A DNA stretch of 64,000 nt from Setophaga petechia (Eukaryota; Chordata; Aves; Passeriformes; Parulidae), in the NCBI GenBank assembly GCA_024362935.1, contig JANCRA010000004.1:28201121-28265120 (forward strand). The letters run 5' to 3'. Of this stretch, positions 25,201 through 36,589 are shown piece by piece (within the stretch, counting starts at the first letter, position 1; each line of letters starts with the position of its first letter). Below the pieces are notes generated by a model. The model saw only the letters and a list, made by a program, of their open reading frames with translations, searched no databases and had not been told where the DNA came from. Made by a program: the position numbers and the translations under genes.

Positions 25201-28200
25201 AAGGACTATAAACACTCAGCCCAGGCTCTCCCAGGAACAGGATGTCAGTGTTCAAGTACACCCAAGACATTTGTCAGTGGCATTCTCTCTGCAGAGAGCA
25301 CTTTGTCCCAAACATTAAGTACTGAATGGACTTTGGGGCATTTTCCATGGACATGTGATTATTCAAGGTAGAAAACGCCAGAATTATACTTTTAAGCTTC
25401 TCAGACTTTGTGCCATAAGTACAAAATGGCAGATTTTTTTTCCAGTATAAAATCACATATTTTTTTTTAAAAACATTCGTTGCAAAGTACAGTGTAAGAG
25501 GGCAGAACACCGGTTTTTCAGGAAGTCTTATTTCCCACTGCACATAAGATTAGCCAATTTAAGGAGAAGATTATAACATACAACCTCCAGAAATGAAAAA
25601 AGTCTTATAGAAGAGAACTACTGGATTTGTAAAATAAAGTGGATTCTAGAGCGAATTAGAAGTCTAATTAAAACACTCCAAAAATGAAAGATCTCTCAGG
25701 TGTATATTCAATATTTCAAATTACAGAAACTGGACATCAGACAGGTATATTTCCCAGCATAATTCCTCTGGGGTGTTATGCTTTCCTTCTCTTCCCCATT
25801 ACAGCACAGAGGATGACAAACCAGTTTAAGTATCTAACTTAGACATCAACCAATATTCCCTACACACTATTCTATTCTTTTTGTTTACTATTCTCTGCAT
25901 ACAGACAGGTATAATGGAATTTGGTTACCATGACTGCAATTGTCCTATTGACAAACTTAGTTTCCTAGCTTTCCTGTTTTATGGTTTCCAATGACACAAA
26001 GCTTCAAAGAATTTGTATTTCATGTTCCACACACTGTGAAAAGTGAGAGCAAAAGGACCATGGACTTCCACATTAATATAGTTCAGCTGGATCAGCTATG
26101 TTCTACCTCGAAACACAAATAAAATGTTTCAGGGAAAAAAAACTAAACCATTTCTGAACACTGGAGAAGCCGGATCAGTCACATAATTCAGCTGCACCCC
26201 AGTGATTTGACCCAAGTTTAACAATGGAGGAAGTGGAGGACAGTCAGATACAAATACAGATGGTACAAGAGTCAGCAGTAATGGAATGGTTGCACAAAAG
26301 GGCATCTGAAATGGAGTAACAGAAGGACAGTTTTCTACCTGTGTTACTTTAATTATTCTACAGGATTAATACGATTATATGAATTTAGAAGTTAAAGGTA
26401 GTTAAGCTACACTGAAAAACAGAAGTTCTTCATGAAATAAAATGTTGCGATCCAACATCTTATGTGAGTTTCTTTCCTTTCTTTCTTTCCTTTCCCTTAG
26501 AGTAAAAAGCACTGAACTAAATTTCAATTACGTAAATGAACTAAAATTTCTCTTTTTTTGGCATTGCTTCAAATTAATGAATCAACTATTAAATTGAAAA
26601 TTAGAATAATAGAGAATTAATGAAAGTGTGGTGGATGAAGTCTAAACATTTCCTTACTCAGGAAACTAAAATCTTGCACAGAAAAGCCAGCCCATGGAGA
26701 CCCAATTTGAAAATCATATACTAAAAAAGTACAAGAACATAAAATACATATCTGAGATTTTGAAGTTGTGTGTTTTTCCTATGGTGGCATCAAGATGCGT
26801 GCACAACATATGAATAGTCCACCAGCATTTTAGGGTAATGACTTCTGGATGCAAAGAGTAATGCAGAAACATTGCACCAGCTTTTAGTTCTAGACATGAA
26901 TGGAACAAAGGCTTCCTTGTCAAACTTCAATAATTTACAGTTTTGACACTGTCTTCGCAAGAGAGAGGTTTTTATCCATCTTCTCCCTCATCCCAGTATT
27001 CTAGAACTTTAGAGAATGGAAAAATTGAGGAAAATGCATTTTCAATGTGGCTTTTTTTTTTTTTTAATTTTTCTGAGCTTCCTCTTAACAGTTGGAAAGT
27101 GTATGTTTAAGAGTATCGTGAGGCCAGATGAGGAATATACTAACTATGAAGAAGAGCCACAAGCCCAAATACTTATAGTTCACATGACTGGAAGTAAATC
27201 CACAAAGCACATGGTCAGAGTCATGCGACAAAAACCCTGGCATGTGAGCAAAGTCCACCACACAACTGCAGTGAAGCAGGGAAAGGAAAAGTTGCAGGGT
27301 TCTAGGCAAATAGGCAGCAGGAAATGGCACTAGAGCACTGTCCATCATTATCTTACATACTTTCAATTTCTGAACCTCAAAACCTTAAGAAAAATGAAGA
27401 AAAATATTAGGATCTGAGGCTTTTTTTTTTTAATCTGGAATAGGCCACATTATAAGATTTTAATGGAGATTTTACCATCACCAACATCACAGCTGCCAGC
27501 AAGGCAACTCAGGAAGGCTGCGCTTCCTGGTCTATGATTGAAGCTTCCTGGAGACACTCCTGGAGCTTGTACAGAAAGGCCAGCCAACAGGTTGGGAACA
27601 CCCATTGCACTTCACTTGTTTCTGGCACAAGAATGAAACACACATATTTTTGCACTGTGAGTTCTCTTTGCTTCCTGTCTGCTCCTGCTCCAGTGGTTCA
27701 CCACTCACCGAACCTCTGCTCCAGAAGCTCTGCTTCTTCCCCACTTGCCCTCCTGCACCAGCTGTCATCCATCCCTGTACCCTCCTGCTGCTGCTTACAG
27801 TATAGCACTTACTCCACTCTGGTTTCAAATACTGCTCTTTTCCTCTGAGTTGTCTTCTTCAAATAGATATCATCACCATCTTCTTTTGCATATCCTTATC
27901 ACCCCTACACATGCTACCCAACTGCCTGCCTTCCTTCTTCCATCCACCCTCACAGGACAGTATTTTTCTGGTTTTGAATTTTTTTGAGGTTGGCAGTTTA
28001 TAAAACTACTTTAAAATGACCTTAGATTTGGGCAAGTTACTACAGCTGGGCTACTGTTTCTTTCTCTCTCCCCTTTCCTGACAGAGTTTCCCACCTGCAC
28101 AGCCCATTTCCATTCTGCAATGAAACATTTTTTCACATGATGGGCACATAAAACATCTGGGAATATCCTTGAGTCTCAGCAGCAAGCAGCAGGCCAGAGG

Positions 28201-29848
28201 AGGAGCTGCAGGGTCAGCAACAGGGACTGCAGCTCCTGCTCCCAGTGTGGGATGCCATTTACACTTCAGTTTCTCATGCTAATAATACAATCACCTTTCT
28301 GTCACATGCTTCTCCAGGGTAAATTCCTGTGCAGACTTTCTTCCCCAGACTCCCTGGCAGAAACGTTTTACAATAGTGAAATGAGAGCTAAAAAGATCAG
28401 GTGATAATGGAAAGGAAGTGCACAACACTAAGGATAAGCCCAAACACGTCTGGTATCATCAGTCATACTGAAAACACATCAAGAGTGTTCAAAGGAACTT
28501 GAGGGAAGGGAGACAGAAAGAATGAAACAGAAAATGTAACACTGACCAGTATCTTAAAATGTAATTTTACCTGTATTTAAACAAAATTCAACATACTTTG
28601 AGTATTTTTAGGGTAAAGCATCGATTTTTACTGGTACTTGAATTACATACTGCATGAATGGCGATTAGAAGCAGAGAGTAAGGTAAAATAGAAAGGCACT
28701 TATCTCCTGAAAAAGAAATCAATAACAAAGCCTGTAAAACACTATATTGAGAGTTTTTGCAATATGTTTCACAAGGTGCATCTCTTTCTGGGGAAACAAC
28801 GTGCGCAAGAGATTTTTACATACATTTCCTAAGGTACTGATATCCTACAGGATTCTTTTCCACAGAGTTCATTTGGATTTTTAAAAAGTAAAATATGAAA
28901 ACAGTAAAGAAAAATATTGAAGGAGAACTACAAGCTTAAAAAATTAAAATTGCTATGTGGAATTGAAGTCATAAGAAATCAGCAACAGTTTCAGGGCTTA
29001 ACTGTTTCATTGGTTGTTAGTGTAATCCACAGCAATTGACCCCCCATAAAAATGTGCTACAATCATCATCAATGAGCAAAGTCAAACAGGAACAGATCTA
29101 TCTGAGTATTTTGGCGGAGGAAAATTCAGGTAATTAAAACTACTGTCCATTCCTACACATTATTTAACACCACACCAACGCACATGTACTTGAATTAAAA
29201 ACTAGAAAGTAGTGAATTAAAGTTGGATGAATCCTTAAAATCAGAGCAAACCAGGATAAACAACTCTGTAATATACCAAGTTGCAAACTAAATTATTAAG
29301 GCCATGAAAGTTATTACACAAAGAATGCCAAAAGAATTTTGTCATCTTATATTGGTATTAAGCATTGCATATCTCTTTACAAAAGCCTTAGTTGAAACAA
29401 AGGAAGTGAAATATGAAATGCGTGTAATTAGCAAATCCATCAAGAGTTTTCCTTGATAAGAAAATTGGGAAAAGAAATGGAAGTGTATGAGGCTGCACAC
29501 ACCATGAACACCAGGGTCTGTTGGGGCAACAAGACAATAGTTTGTCAAAAATCGTTTGTTAAATTTATTGAACATTACAAAGTATCTGGACCTCCTATCA
29601 CATGAGATCTGAACATTAATGTATTTTTATTATGAGCACAAAGAACACTTGAATATCATAAGTCTGCTGGACTTCTTATCAGGGCCTGCTTAGTGCTCAC
29701 AAGAGGTGCCATGAAACCACATTCAGTCTTAGTAAGGTTAAAATCTGTATCATGCTTTGATGGTTTTGGTACAATGAGTATTTATAGATCTATCATACAT
29801 ATTTGCATCAACATTTAAAGTGAATAGTAAACCAAAAGTATTGCCTAC
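19263..29848. other. AT-rich non-coding stretch, no recognised gene
   Basis: More than 10 kb without an identifiable gene, RNA or repeat family. Structures seen are the AT-rich palindromes at 23,452-23,494, a pyrimidine-rich tract at about 26,465-26,500, and a 105-codon plus-strand frame at 27,016-27,333. That frame has a hydrophobic N-terminus, but the hydrophobic part comes from a poly(T) tract. The segment is consistent with intron or intergenic DNA. Confidence 0.5.
23452..23494. repeat. Adjacent AT-rich palindromes
   Basis: Positions 23,452-23,469 form an exact 18-bp palindrome centred on gtatac. It is followed by a second inverted repeat with 10-bp arms at 23,468-23,477 and 23,485-23,494. 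Almost every base is A or T. Sites of this kind can extrude cruciforms and are often unstable. Confidence 0.85.
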
Positions 29849-29931
29849 CTGAATTTCCCAACTTCTGTTACTTTCTTTAAGCAGCAAGTTATTCAGTGAA
29901 GATATCCCCAATTTTAGAGAGCGATGAAAAA
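29849..29931 (-). other. Candidate internal exon, minus strand (83 nt)
   Basis: This is the best minus-strand exon candidate. The acceptor at its right edge is nearly ideal: a pyrimidine tract of eight T followed by cag. The donor at its left edge is GAAATTCAG|gtaggc. Only one frame is open through the whole interval. It begins with two bases of a split codon and runs 27 codons to a phase-0 end, containing FHRSLKLGISSLNNLLL. I do not recognise the protein. The orientation agrees with leftward transcription from the CpG island. It could equally be an untranslated or non-coding exon, or a pseudo-exon. Confidence 0.3.
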
Positions 29932-30999
29932 CTGAAAAAAAACAGAATTAAGTTATTATCTGTTACAGCACCTAATCCAAAATATTCACAGTGAAGAGCA
30001 ATGTAACTTCATGGTTCCAGGAAAAAAACAGCTACCAAGAGGGAGAGTCAGGAGTTCCTCCAAGGCTCCTCCTTTGCACAGCACCGCAGGTGTCAGAATA
30101 ACTGAGCTACTTCCACTTGTGAATGATTCCAAGGATTACGACTACCTTGTTTACAGCACTGCTGAAAGAAACATTCACTGACTTGTGCACTCTCAGGTCC
30201 TCTTAACCCTTATATCCCAGTATGTTTATACACTGTTTAAAATACATAAATTTATATATATACACACATATGTTTGATAGTTAAATGAAGTAAATAAGGA
30301 ACATGGGTACAAAAAGCAGTACCTACTTAGTTTTGGCTGCTTCCTTTGCTAGGGTTAGACTTTTGTATTAGAGGGATGTGTGGAAATTGCATGTACATTC
30401 CAACATTATTTCTTCCAGAGTACAGCTAGTGATCAGATTTCAACTCACTGGCAATACCAGGTCATTCAGGAATAACTGCTGTGTACTAGTTCCCAATAAT
30501 AACATGTAACATGGCAGTTAAATGCCATGAAGTGTGTGAGGTTTAGCAAACAAGATTTTTACTGAACCACATCCATGACATCTGCTAACGAGTTCAGCAG
30601 TTCTCAGTTAAAGGAAGGATGTATTACAAGTACTGCAAGCGATAAAAGAAACACACTCACAAGAGCTGGCTCTGAGTGAAAAGAAGAATCACTGCTACTT
30701 GAAGTAGCAGGAGAATATTTAGTGCTGTTAAACCTCTATTCAAAAAGCTCAACCCAAACAAACCAGAAGACTCTAGTATTCATAGAGCATCCACCTGCAA
30801 TGATAGTCATGAAAGCACTGATATATCAGAAATGGGTTTCAAAACAGACAGAAGATGTGAGGAAAGCTGAAAATATCAAAACCTCTAGTTCACACTTCAA
30901 ACGTGCATATAAAAATAATGTAAATGTGATAGTAAATGAAATTTTGTACATCTCCTGTGTTAGACAGGGCAATGTTTTGCAGATCTCACTAAAATAAGC

Positions 31000-31022
31000 A
31001 AAAAAAAAAAAAAAAAAAAAAA
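31000..31022 (+). repeat. Poly(A) run, 23 nt, with A-rich extension
   Basis: Twenty-three consecutive A are followed by an A/C-rich low-complexity tail to about 31,050. A plus-strand frame ends just before it, but there is no AATAAA or target-site duplication to prove a retrocopy. Confidence 0.8.
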
Positions 31023-32287
31023 CCAAAAAAAAACCCAAAACAGAGCAAAACAACACCCCAGACAAAAAGTTCTGCCTCCCTTCTACACTTAAGATCCCCA
31101 ATGTTTTAACCTTCACACTATATGGCAAGGCATTTGCTTGCAGACTTCTACTGGGGGCTTTTTTATCCTATCTGAGCCCTTCCTTGCCCACACACTAGGG
31201 AATCAAGTCTTCTCTTTCTTCTCAGACTAACATAAGACAGATTTTAAATGTAAAATTAGGGAGTTTTTATCTTTACTCATGTAGTTTTCAGAAAAGATAT
31301 CAGAGAAATTATGAACTAGGAATGAAGGGCTAAGGCAAATGAGAGTAGGTATAGCAGACTATAAATGCAGAAAAATGGTTGCTGAAAATAAAAATATTGT
31401 GAAGGAAAAGGGGAAAGGGATAAACTTGTCTGCATGGCATTGCATGGCAAGAGCTGTGAAAGTCCAATATGAAGCAAATAAAATCCTTATAGCCAGAAAG
31501 GCAATCATGTCTTTTTAGAGTGGATGTCAACTTTATAACAGAAGTGTCATTGAAATTTAGCTACCACAGGTTTAAGACACTGTGGACAATAGCTGATACA
31601 TAGATAGGAGAAACAGTTCATTTAGGTGCAGTTAAACACAGACCTCCTCACTCAAATGCAAAGCAATTGAAAGCAAAGTGGAGAAAGATTTACATTAGTA
31701 AATTTTACTGAGAGAAAACTGCATTATGAGAAATTAGCAAAGAGAACACATTAAAAGCACACATAACATCCTTAGCATGTCGAGACCAATTCTGCATAAA
31801 CAATTTAAATATGTAATAACATTTATACAAATGAGGTAACAGTAGATATAAGAATATCTATATTTACAATCTCTAAGCCAAATGTCTTCCTCCACCCCTC
31901 TCCTTAAATAAAAAAAGACTTCAAGACTTTCCTAAACTTCATCATTAGAAACCTGGGACATGCTGTAAGAGCAGCAGGACAGAACAAAGAAAGCCATCCT
32001 TGTACAACAACATCTTAAAAAGTCAGTCAGAAATGAGATGATCTGGACCAGTGGTTGTAAGTCATCATGTCACAGCTATTTTGAATTCCAGATGTATGAG
32101 TCCTGGAGACTAAACATACCACCTAATGGACAATTTAATTAATAAAATCATTGCTATAAATGGTAGAGTTTTGGCTTGAAAGGCTATTAAATGACAGCAG
32201 AGTGGAAAAAGTAGTTGTGTGCAGGTACTGCCAATGCACACTACTTATCCAGCAGTGCCAACTCTCTATTAACTCTGGAGGGCTTAC

Positions 32288-32342
32288 TGCAGACTTGCCC
32301 ACATCACATTCATTACAAAATCCAGTTACAACAAGCATTTGT
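32288..32342 (-). other. Candidate internal exon, minus strand (55 nt)
   Basis: The minus-strand donor is TGCA|gtaagc at the left edge. The acceptor at the right edge ends taccacttag and is only moderate. One frame is open and includes QMLVVTGFCNECDVGKSA. Its split-codon phase fits the end of the candidate exon at 32,569-32,607. The same frame stays open further right, so an acceptor at about 32,377 is an alternative. The product is not recognised. Short length keeps confidence low. Confidence 0.13.
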
Positions 32343-32568
32343 CTAAGTGGTATCATTTGTGTGAGAATTTGAAGCTGTATGCTTCTCTGAAGCCTGGTTT
32401 TCAGGCCTGTATTTCTAACTAATAATTCCATTACTGATTTAACCAGTTACAAAAAAATCACAAATGTTGCATTAGTGATTAACAGATCACATTAACAGGT
32501 GATTTCACTGTCATCCTGATATTATCTCTCAGATGAATTCTTATTTTACTTAGCCCATCCCAGCTTAC

Positions 32569-32607
32569 AAGTCACATTTGCATTCTATGAGGAGTTCACT
32601 ATAATAC
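32569..32607 (-). other. Candidate short exon, minus strand (39 nt)
   Basis: A very good acceptor (long T/C-rich tract ending atacacag) and a donor ACTT|gtaagc flank 39 bases. They are open in one frame containing YYSELLIECKCD, with two bases left over at the end. The leftover bases join in phase with the candidate exon at 32,288-32,342. The upstream reading frame is open for another 75 codons without an intron, so the frame is not evidence by itself. Confidence 0.15.
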
Positions 32608-32989
32608 CTGTGTATGAAAGCAAAGATGACAAAAACCAAATCAACAGGTTGAAAAAATGGGATATGGGTGCCCTTAGAAAAGTGAAATGTATCTATTAGT
32701 ACAGTGCTTCTACTGAAGAGAGACATTATTTTAGAGAACCTCAATGCCAAAGAAGTATATTTTAGTGGAACAGCTACAAAAGCATCATAAGCATCAAAAG
32801 AATTGAGAAAATCAGTACTGCTGTTCCTAAGTATCAAATTCAGAGAGTAAAATCATTACTGTAGCTCCATAACACCTTCTAAGTTGTTTTCTAATTATAC
32901 AAAACAGGTTGGAATTTGATACAGAACTCGAAAACACAACACGTGTACACTGTAAACTTTAAAGATGTATTCATACCATAAAGAAAAAG

Positions 32990-33015
32990 ATTCACAGGCT
33001 AAAGAGCCTGTGAAT
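32990..33015. repeat. Perfect 11-bp-arm hairpin
   Basis: The arms attcacaggct and agcctgtgaat (32,990-33,000 and 33,005-33,015) are exact inverse complements around a 4-nt loop, aaag. Confidence 0.9.
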
Positions 33016-33160
33016 TTACAATATATGAACAGTTAATCTGCAGACATTCAGTCCTGTTCAGCAGAAGAAAATAAAACAGTGAACTTCAGCAGTTTAACTG
33101 ATTTTATCCATTAAAAGATAAATATCTAAAGTTTGCATTGGGTTTCACTGTCTTCATTTG

Positions 33161-33220
33161 AAACTTTTTCATCATTTTGAAAGTTATTAAAAACTTTTTC
33201 ATCATTTTGAAAGTTATTAA
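33161..33220 (+). repeat. Perfect 30-bp tandem duplication
   Basis: Positions 33,161-33,190 and 33,191-33,220 are identical and adjacent, with the next four bases continuing the unit. No divergence between copies points to a recent event. Confidence 0.95.
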
Positions 33221-33636
33221 AAACAAAAAGGGAAAAAATATCAATTATTTACTTTGCACCTAAGTCTTTTTTATCTCTGTAGACATACACCATATATGTA
33301 TACACAGGTTTAAAATCTTCATTCTGTTCTAGTCAAAGGCAAAGTCACATACACACAGGAAATTACAGACAGACCATAGAGCATATTTTATTATTTCACT
33401 ATAAAGCCTGTAATTGGTACAGCAATTAATTACACAGAACCATAATGAATGGAGTCAGTAAAACATCAGTGAATTCAGACCTGGGCATATTTGGCACCAA
33501 AAGAGACAATTAAAGATAAGCTGAAAACAATTGAGAAGGTTCATTTTAGTTTCTCCCATTCCTATCAGAGGGATATAAATCTCAAAATCAGAGCTCCTTA
33601 GAGAAAACTAGAGATGGACTTTACACTTAATGTATG

Positions 33637-33685
33637 TCTTTAGGAGAAAGACACTCTGTTTCTTTAGGAGAAAGATACTTCTGTT
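33637..33685 (+). repeat. Tandem duplication, 24/25-bp unit
   Basis: The two adjacent copies begin tctttaggagaaaga, at 33,637 and 33,661. They differ by one substitution and one inserted T, so the duplication is slightly older than the neighbouring perfect one. Confidence 0.9.
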
Positions 33686-33737
33686 CACCAACTTAGCCCT
33701 ACAAGAGGACTTGGGACAGTAGCCTACTTAAACTTAC

Positions 33738-33782
33738 CTCAGAATGCCTTTTCCTCACCTCAAATATTGTTCTCAAGAGATC
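33738..33782 (-). other. Candidate internal exon, minus strand (45 nt)
   Basis: The minus strand shows a strong acceptor (ttactgtcttctaag) and an ideal donor TCTGAG|gtaagt. The 45 bases are open in one frame only, starting and ending in phase 0, reading DLLRTIFEVRKRHSE. A weaker donor (TTTGAG|gtgagg) lies inside. The protein is not recognised. It agrees with leftward transcription but is short. Confidence 0.2.
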
Positions 33783-35324
33783 CTTAGAAGACAGTAACAC
33801 CAAGACATTTCAATACTTTACAATGTTTGCATTTATCTTGGGTGGTCTCCAGAAAACCTCCCAAGTTGGAAAAAAAAGGCAAATAATTCTCCCAGAAACT
33901 AGTACGGCTCAGACACTCAGAAGACTGGTGTCCAGGTCTGTACTGGCATCAGGCTTTCCTATTTCTCCTTTTTCTAATGAAATTCCCTGGCTCAGACACA
34001 CACATGCTTGCTTTAGAAGATGAACACATAACACTGTATGAACACACTATGGAGAAGACTGAAAGATACTCTGGGATAAGAAGAAGAAAGTGCAGAAATT
34101 CAGCTACATAAAGGGTGAAACCTTGTATTTCACTTCAATTAGGCACACTGAATTTTGAGTATGGAGAAACTCAGTATGTATTAAAAAGTCCGAGAGGCTA
34201 AACCTTTCTAAAGTGCAAGAAGTACCCGTGTACTAATATTTCTTTCTCAAGATTCTTTTACTACCATAAAAGCTTTTATTTTTTTTCTGTACAGTGGGAG
34301 GAAGGTGCATTTAGTAGCATGCTTTTCAGAGCAGGTACTCTGTTTTCACACCTGCCAATACAGACTTTGAAAACCTGACATAAGTAACTTCACTGATTCA
34401 TCAGATAAAGGATGCTGTTTACTTGAATTTTTTCTTAAAAATCTAATATGAAAAATCTGTCTGCTTTAAATCACCCAGATGACAATCAATCTGTGTGGGA
34501 CTACAGATCCTGTACATAACAGAAACAGGTCAAGGGAATGATGGAATGAAAAAAAAATCCCACCAAAAATTACAACTGTTCATTGTCTGAAGTCCTACTG
34601 ACCCACAAGTTTTGTCTTTTAAAGACATTTAAAGAGAGAGTCTAGTAGATGGTAAGTATCTTTCTCCTCAAAATGCAGAAAAGGACCTAGCAAGTCACTA
34701 GATATACAAATGACTACACTGCGTACACAGTGATGTTCAGCCCCCGCAGAAACAGCCTTGAAAAAGCAGCTTGTTTTCCTAAGGCAAAGACTATCAAAGC
34801 CATCACTTCCCACACTTGCACTCTCAAAAGCAGGCCTGGCATTTTGAAGGAAAAATATCACAGTAATTAGAGTTATTACTATGACAGATCGTGTACAACA
34901 AGTGAATAGCATTGTAAAAACAAAATGCACCAAGTAATGTGAATGCACACACAGATGGCTGAGATCTCTGGATGACCTCCTGAGTTAAGAACAGTCTGAA
35001 TGTTCACGTCACGCCAGGCTAACAACTCTGCTCTACTGGTGGCAAAGGCAGCTCTGGTGAACCTCCTGACTCATCTGAACTCTGATGCAGCAAGAGCATC
35101 TCAACTCCCCTTGGACCCTTCTTGGTTGTTTTGCTATAAGGTTTACCTATGCAATGATATAGTTAAGAAGCCCACTCTCTCAGGCCATATAACAAAAGTC
35201 ATCATGACTTGGTCTGCATTTTGAACCCGTATCAGTGCCTACAATTCTCAATAGCAGTGGGTCAGTATTTTTAAACTAGTAAGTTATTGCAAGTAATTAA
35301 AATTTCATAAACTCGTAATGTGAT

Positions 35325-35735
35325 GAACTGAAAGGGAACCACGAGGATCATCATCCCACTCCTGGCCCTGCACAGGACAGCCTCAAGAGTCATACCATGT
35401 GCCCAAGAGCATTGTCCAAACACTTCTGGACTCTGTCAGGCTTGGTGCTGTGACCACTTCCTAAGGGAGCCTTTTCCAGGAACCAAGCACACAACCTTTT
35501 CCTAATATCCAACTTAAACCTCTCCTAGCACAGCACATTCCCTCAGGTCCAGCCACTGGTCATCACAGAGATCAATGCTGCTCCTCCACCCCTCACAAGG
35601 AAGTTGTAGACTGCAACGAGGTCTCTGCCTCTCCTCAGTCTCCTCCAGGCTCAGCAAACTGAGTGACCTCAGCCACTTTTTGAATGGCTTCCCCTCTACA
35701 CCCTTCACAGTCTTCACTGTTCTCCTACTTTGAGG
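35325..35735 (-). mobile_element. CR1 LINE 3' fragment, minus strand
   Basis: The interval is the reverse complement of a CR1 3' region. Near the left edge are 'aaagggaaccacgaggatc' and 'ctcctggccctgcacaggac', followed by 'cagcctcaagagt' and 'gccttttccagga'. On the right is 'aacgaggtctctgcctctcc' with 'ctccaggctcagcaaactgagtgacctcagcc'-like sequence. It lacks the terminal short repeat and is 5'-truncated at its right end. It has no coding capacity. Confidence 0.88.
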
Positions 35736-35983
35736 CTTGAGAATCAATACAGTAATGGGGAATATAAATCATTCTTCATCCAAGTCTCCAATTTTTCCAA
35801 GTCTATTTAGACTACAGTAACAAAGAGACAAAAAAAGTCAGCTTGAACTTTTCTCTTGTTGACTTTTCCAACAAATTCATAGGTATTTATAAGTTTATCT
35901 GTAATCAGCAATAAGGGCAATTAAGAATCAGTTTCAGAATAGAACAGTTCTTCTTTATTAAAGAAAACAAATAAACTAGCACT

Positions 35984-36013
35984 GAATTAGTTCTGATGCT
36001 TCAGAACTAATTC
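35984..36013. repeat. Perfect 13-bp-arm hairpin
   Basis: The arms gaattagttctga and tcagaactaattc (35,984-35,996 and 36,001-36,013) are exact inverse complements around a 4-nt loop, tgct. Confidence 0.92.
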
Positions 36014-36062
36014 TGTATCTGAGAAAACAATAGCAAGTACAGAAGAATCCAAATATGCTTAC

Positions 36063-36121
36063 CCAAAATCAAGCAACTTAAAACATTCACAATGCTTTGG
36101 CAGAAATCACCAGGACATGCA
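36063..36121 (-). other. Candidate internal exon, minus strand (59 nt)
   Basis: The minus-strand acceptor ends ttgctactgacag and the donor is TTTTGG|gtaagc. One frame is open for 19 complete codons and includes CPGDFCQSIVNVLSCLIL. An alternative acceptor (tttctgccaaag) lies inside. The start phase fits one of the two open frames of the candidate at 36,532-36,589. The product is not recognised. Confidence 0.16.
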
Positions 36122-36393
36122 CTGTCAGTAGCAAGCGTTCTTGGTAGGTAACACAATGACTTTTAAGTCTATCCATAAGTTCTCAGAGAGGGAACAAAGA
36201 AATCATGGAGCTTCTTTGCTACTTTACAAGATCATCATTGCCACTTTCTGAACAAAAAGAAGATTCCACAATTACCCATATTTTATTTCAGTAGAGTTGT
36301 TTCAGAAACACACATACACATAGAAAAAAAAAAGATTAAAAATCAGACAATAGGGGCTTTTAATTCCATCATATTACTTTGTTTTTAATTAAG

Positions 36394-36440
36394 CAAAGAA
36401 CATGCAGTCAAAGAACATGCATGTCAAAGAACAAGCAGTG
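36394..36440 (+). repeat. Three tandem copies of a 15-16-bp unit
   Basis: The unit caaagaacatgca plus two or three bases is repeated at 36,394, 36,409 and 36,425, the third copy with a T-to-A change. It is a small minisatellite-like expansion. Confidence 0.9.
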
Positions 36441-36531
36441 CTAGTGCCACTGAGCATATGTAATATTAACAGATTCTGTTAAGGCAGGTTCCAACTTTAG
36501 CCTTCCTCCCACAAGCACACACGCACATTAC

Positions 36532-36589
36532 CATGGTGATCTGCAAAATTTGCTGCCTGGGACTTCAGAACAGCATTTGACCTCAGCAT
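36532..36589 (-). other. Candidate internal exon, minus strand (58 nt)
   Basis: The minus strand has a T-rich acceptor ending tattcaaag and a donor ATG|gtaatg. Two of three frames are open, one reading MLRSNAVLKSQAANFADHH and one AEVKCCSEVPGSKFCRSP. The sequence therefore does not fix a frame. This ambiguity, and the less usual donor, argue for caution. Confidence 0.12.

Larger units (their letters stand above)
29932..35324. other. AT-rich stretch with several candidate minus-strand exons
   Basis: No recognised gene. It holds a poly(A) run at 31,000-31,022, candidate minus-strand exons at 32,288-32,342, 32,569-32,607 and 33,738-33,782, a perfect hairpin at 32,990-33,015, and two tandem duplications at 33,161-33,220 and 33,637-33,685. 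Near 34,280-34,335 there is also a plus-strand acceptor-donor pair, which conflicts with the minus-strand reading and shows how common such pairs are. Confidence 0.45.

Noticed and set aside
34276..34336. Plus-strand exon-like interval with strong acceptor and donor-like gtactc
   Set aside because: It opposes the transcription direction inferred for the flank, the donor is weak and two frames are open. It is best seen as a chance pair.
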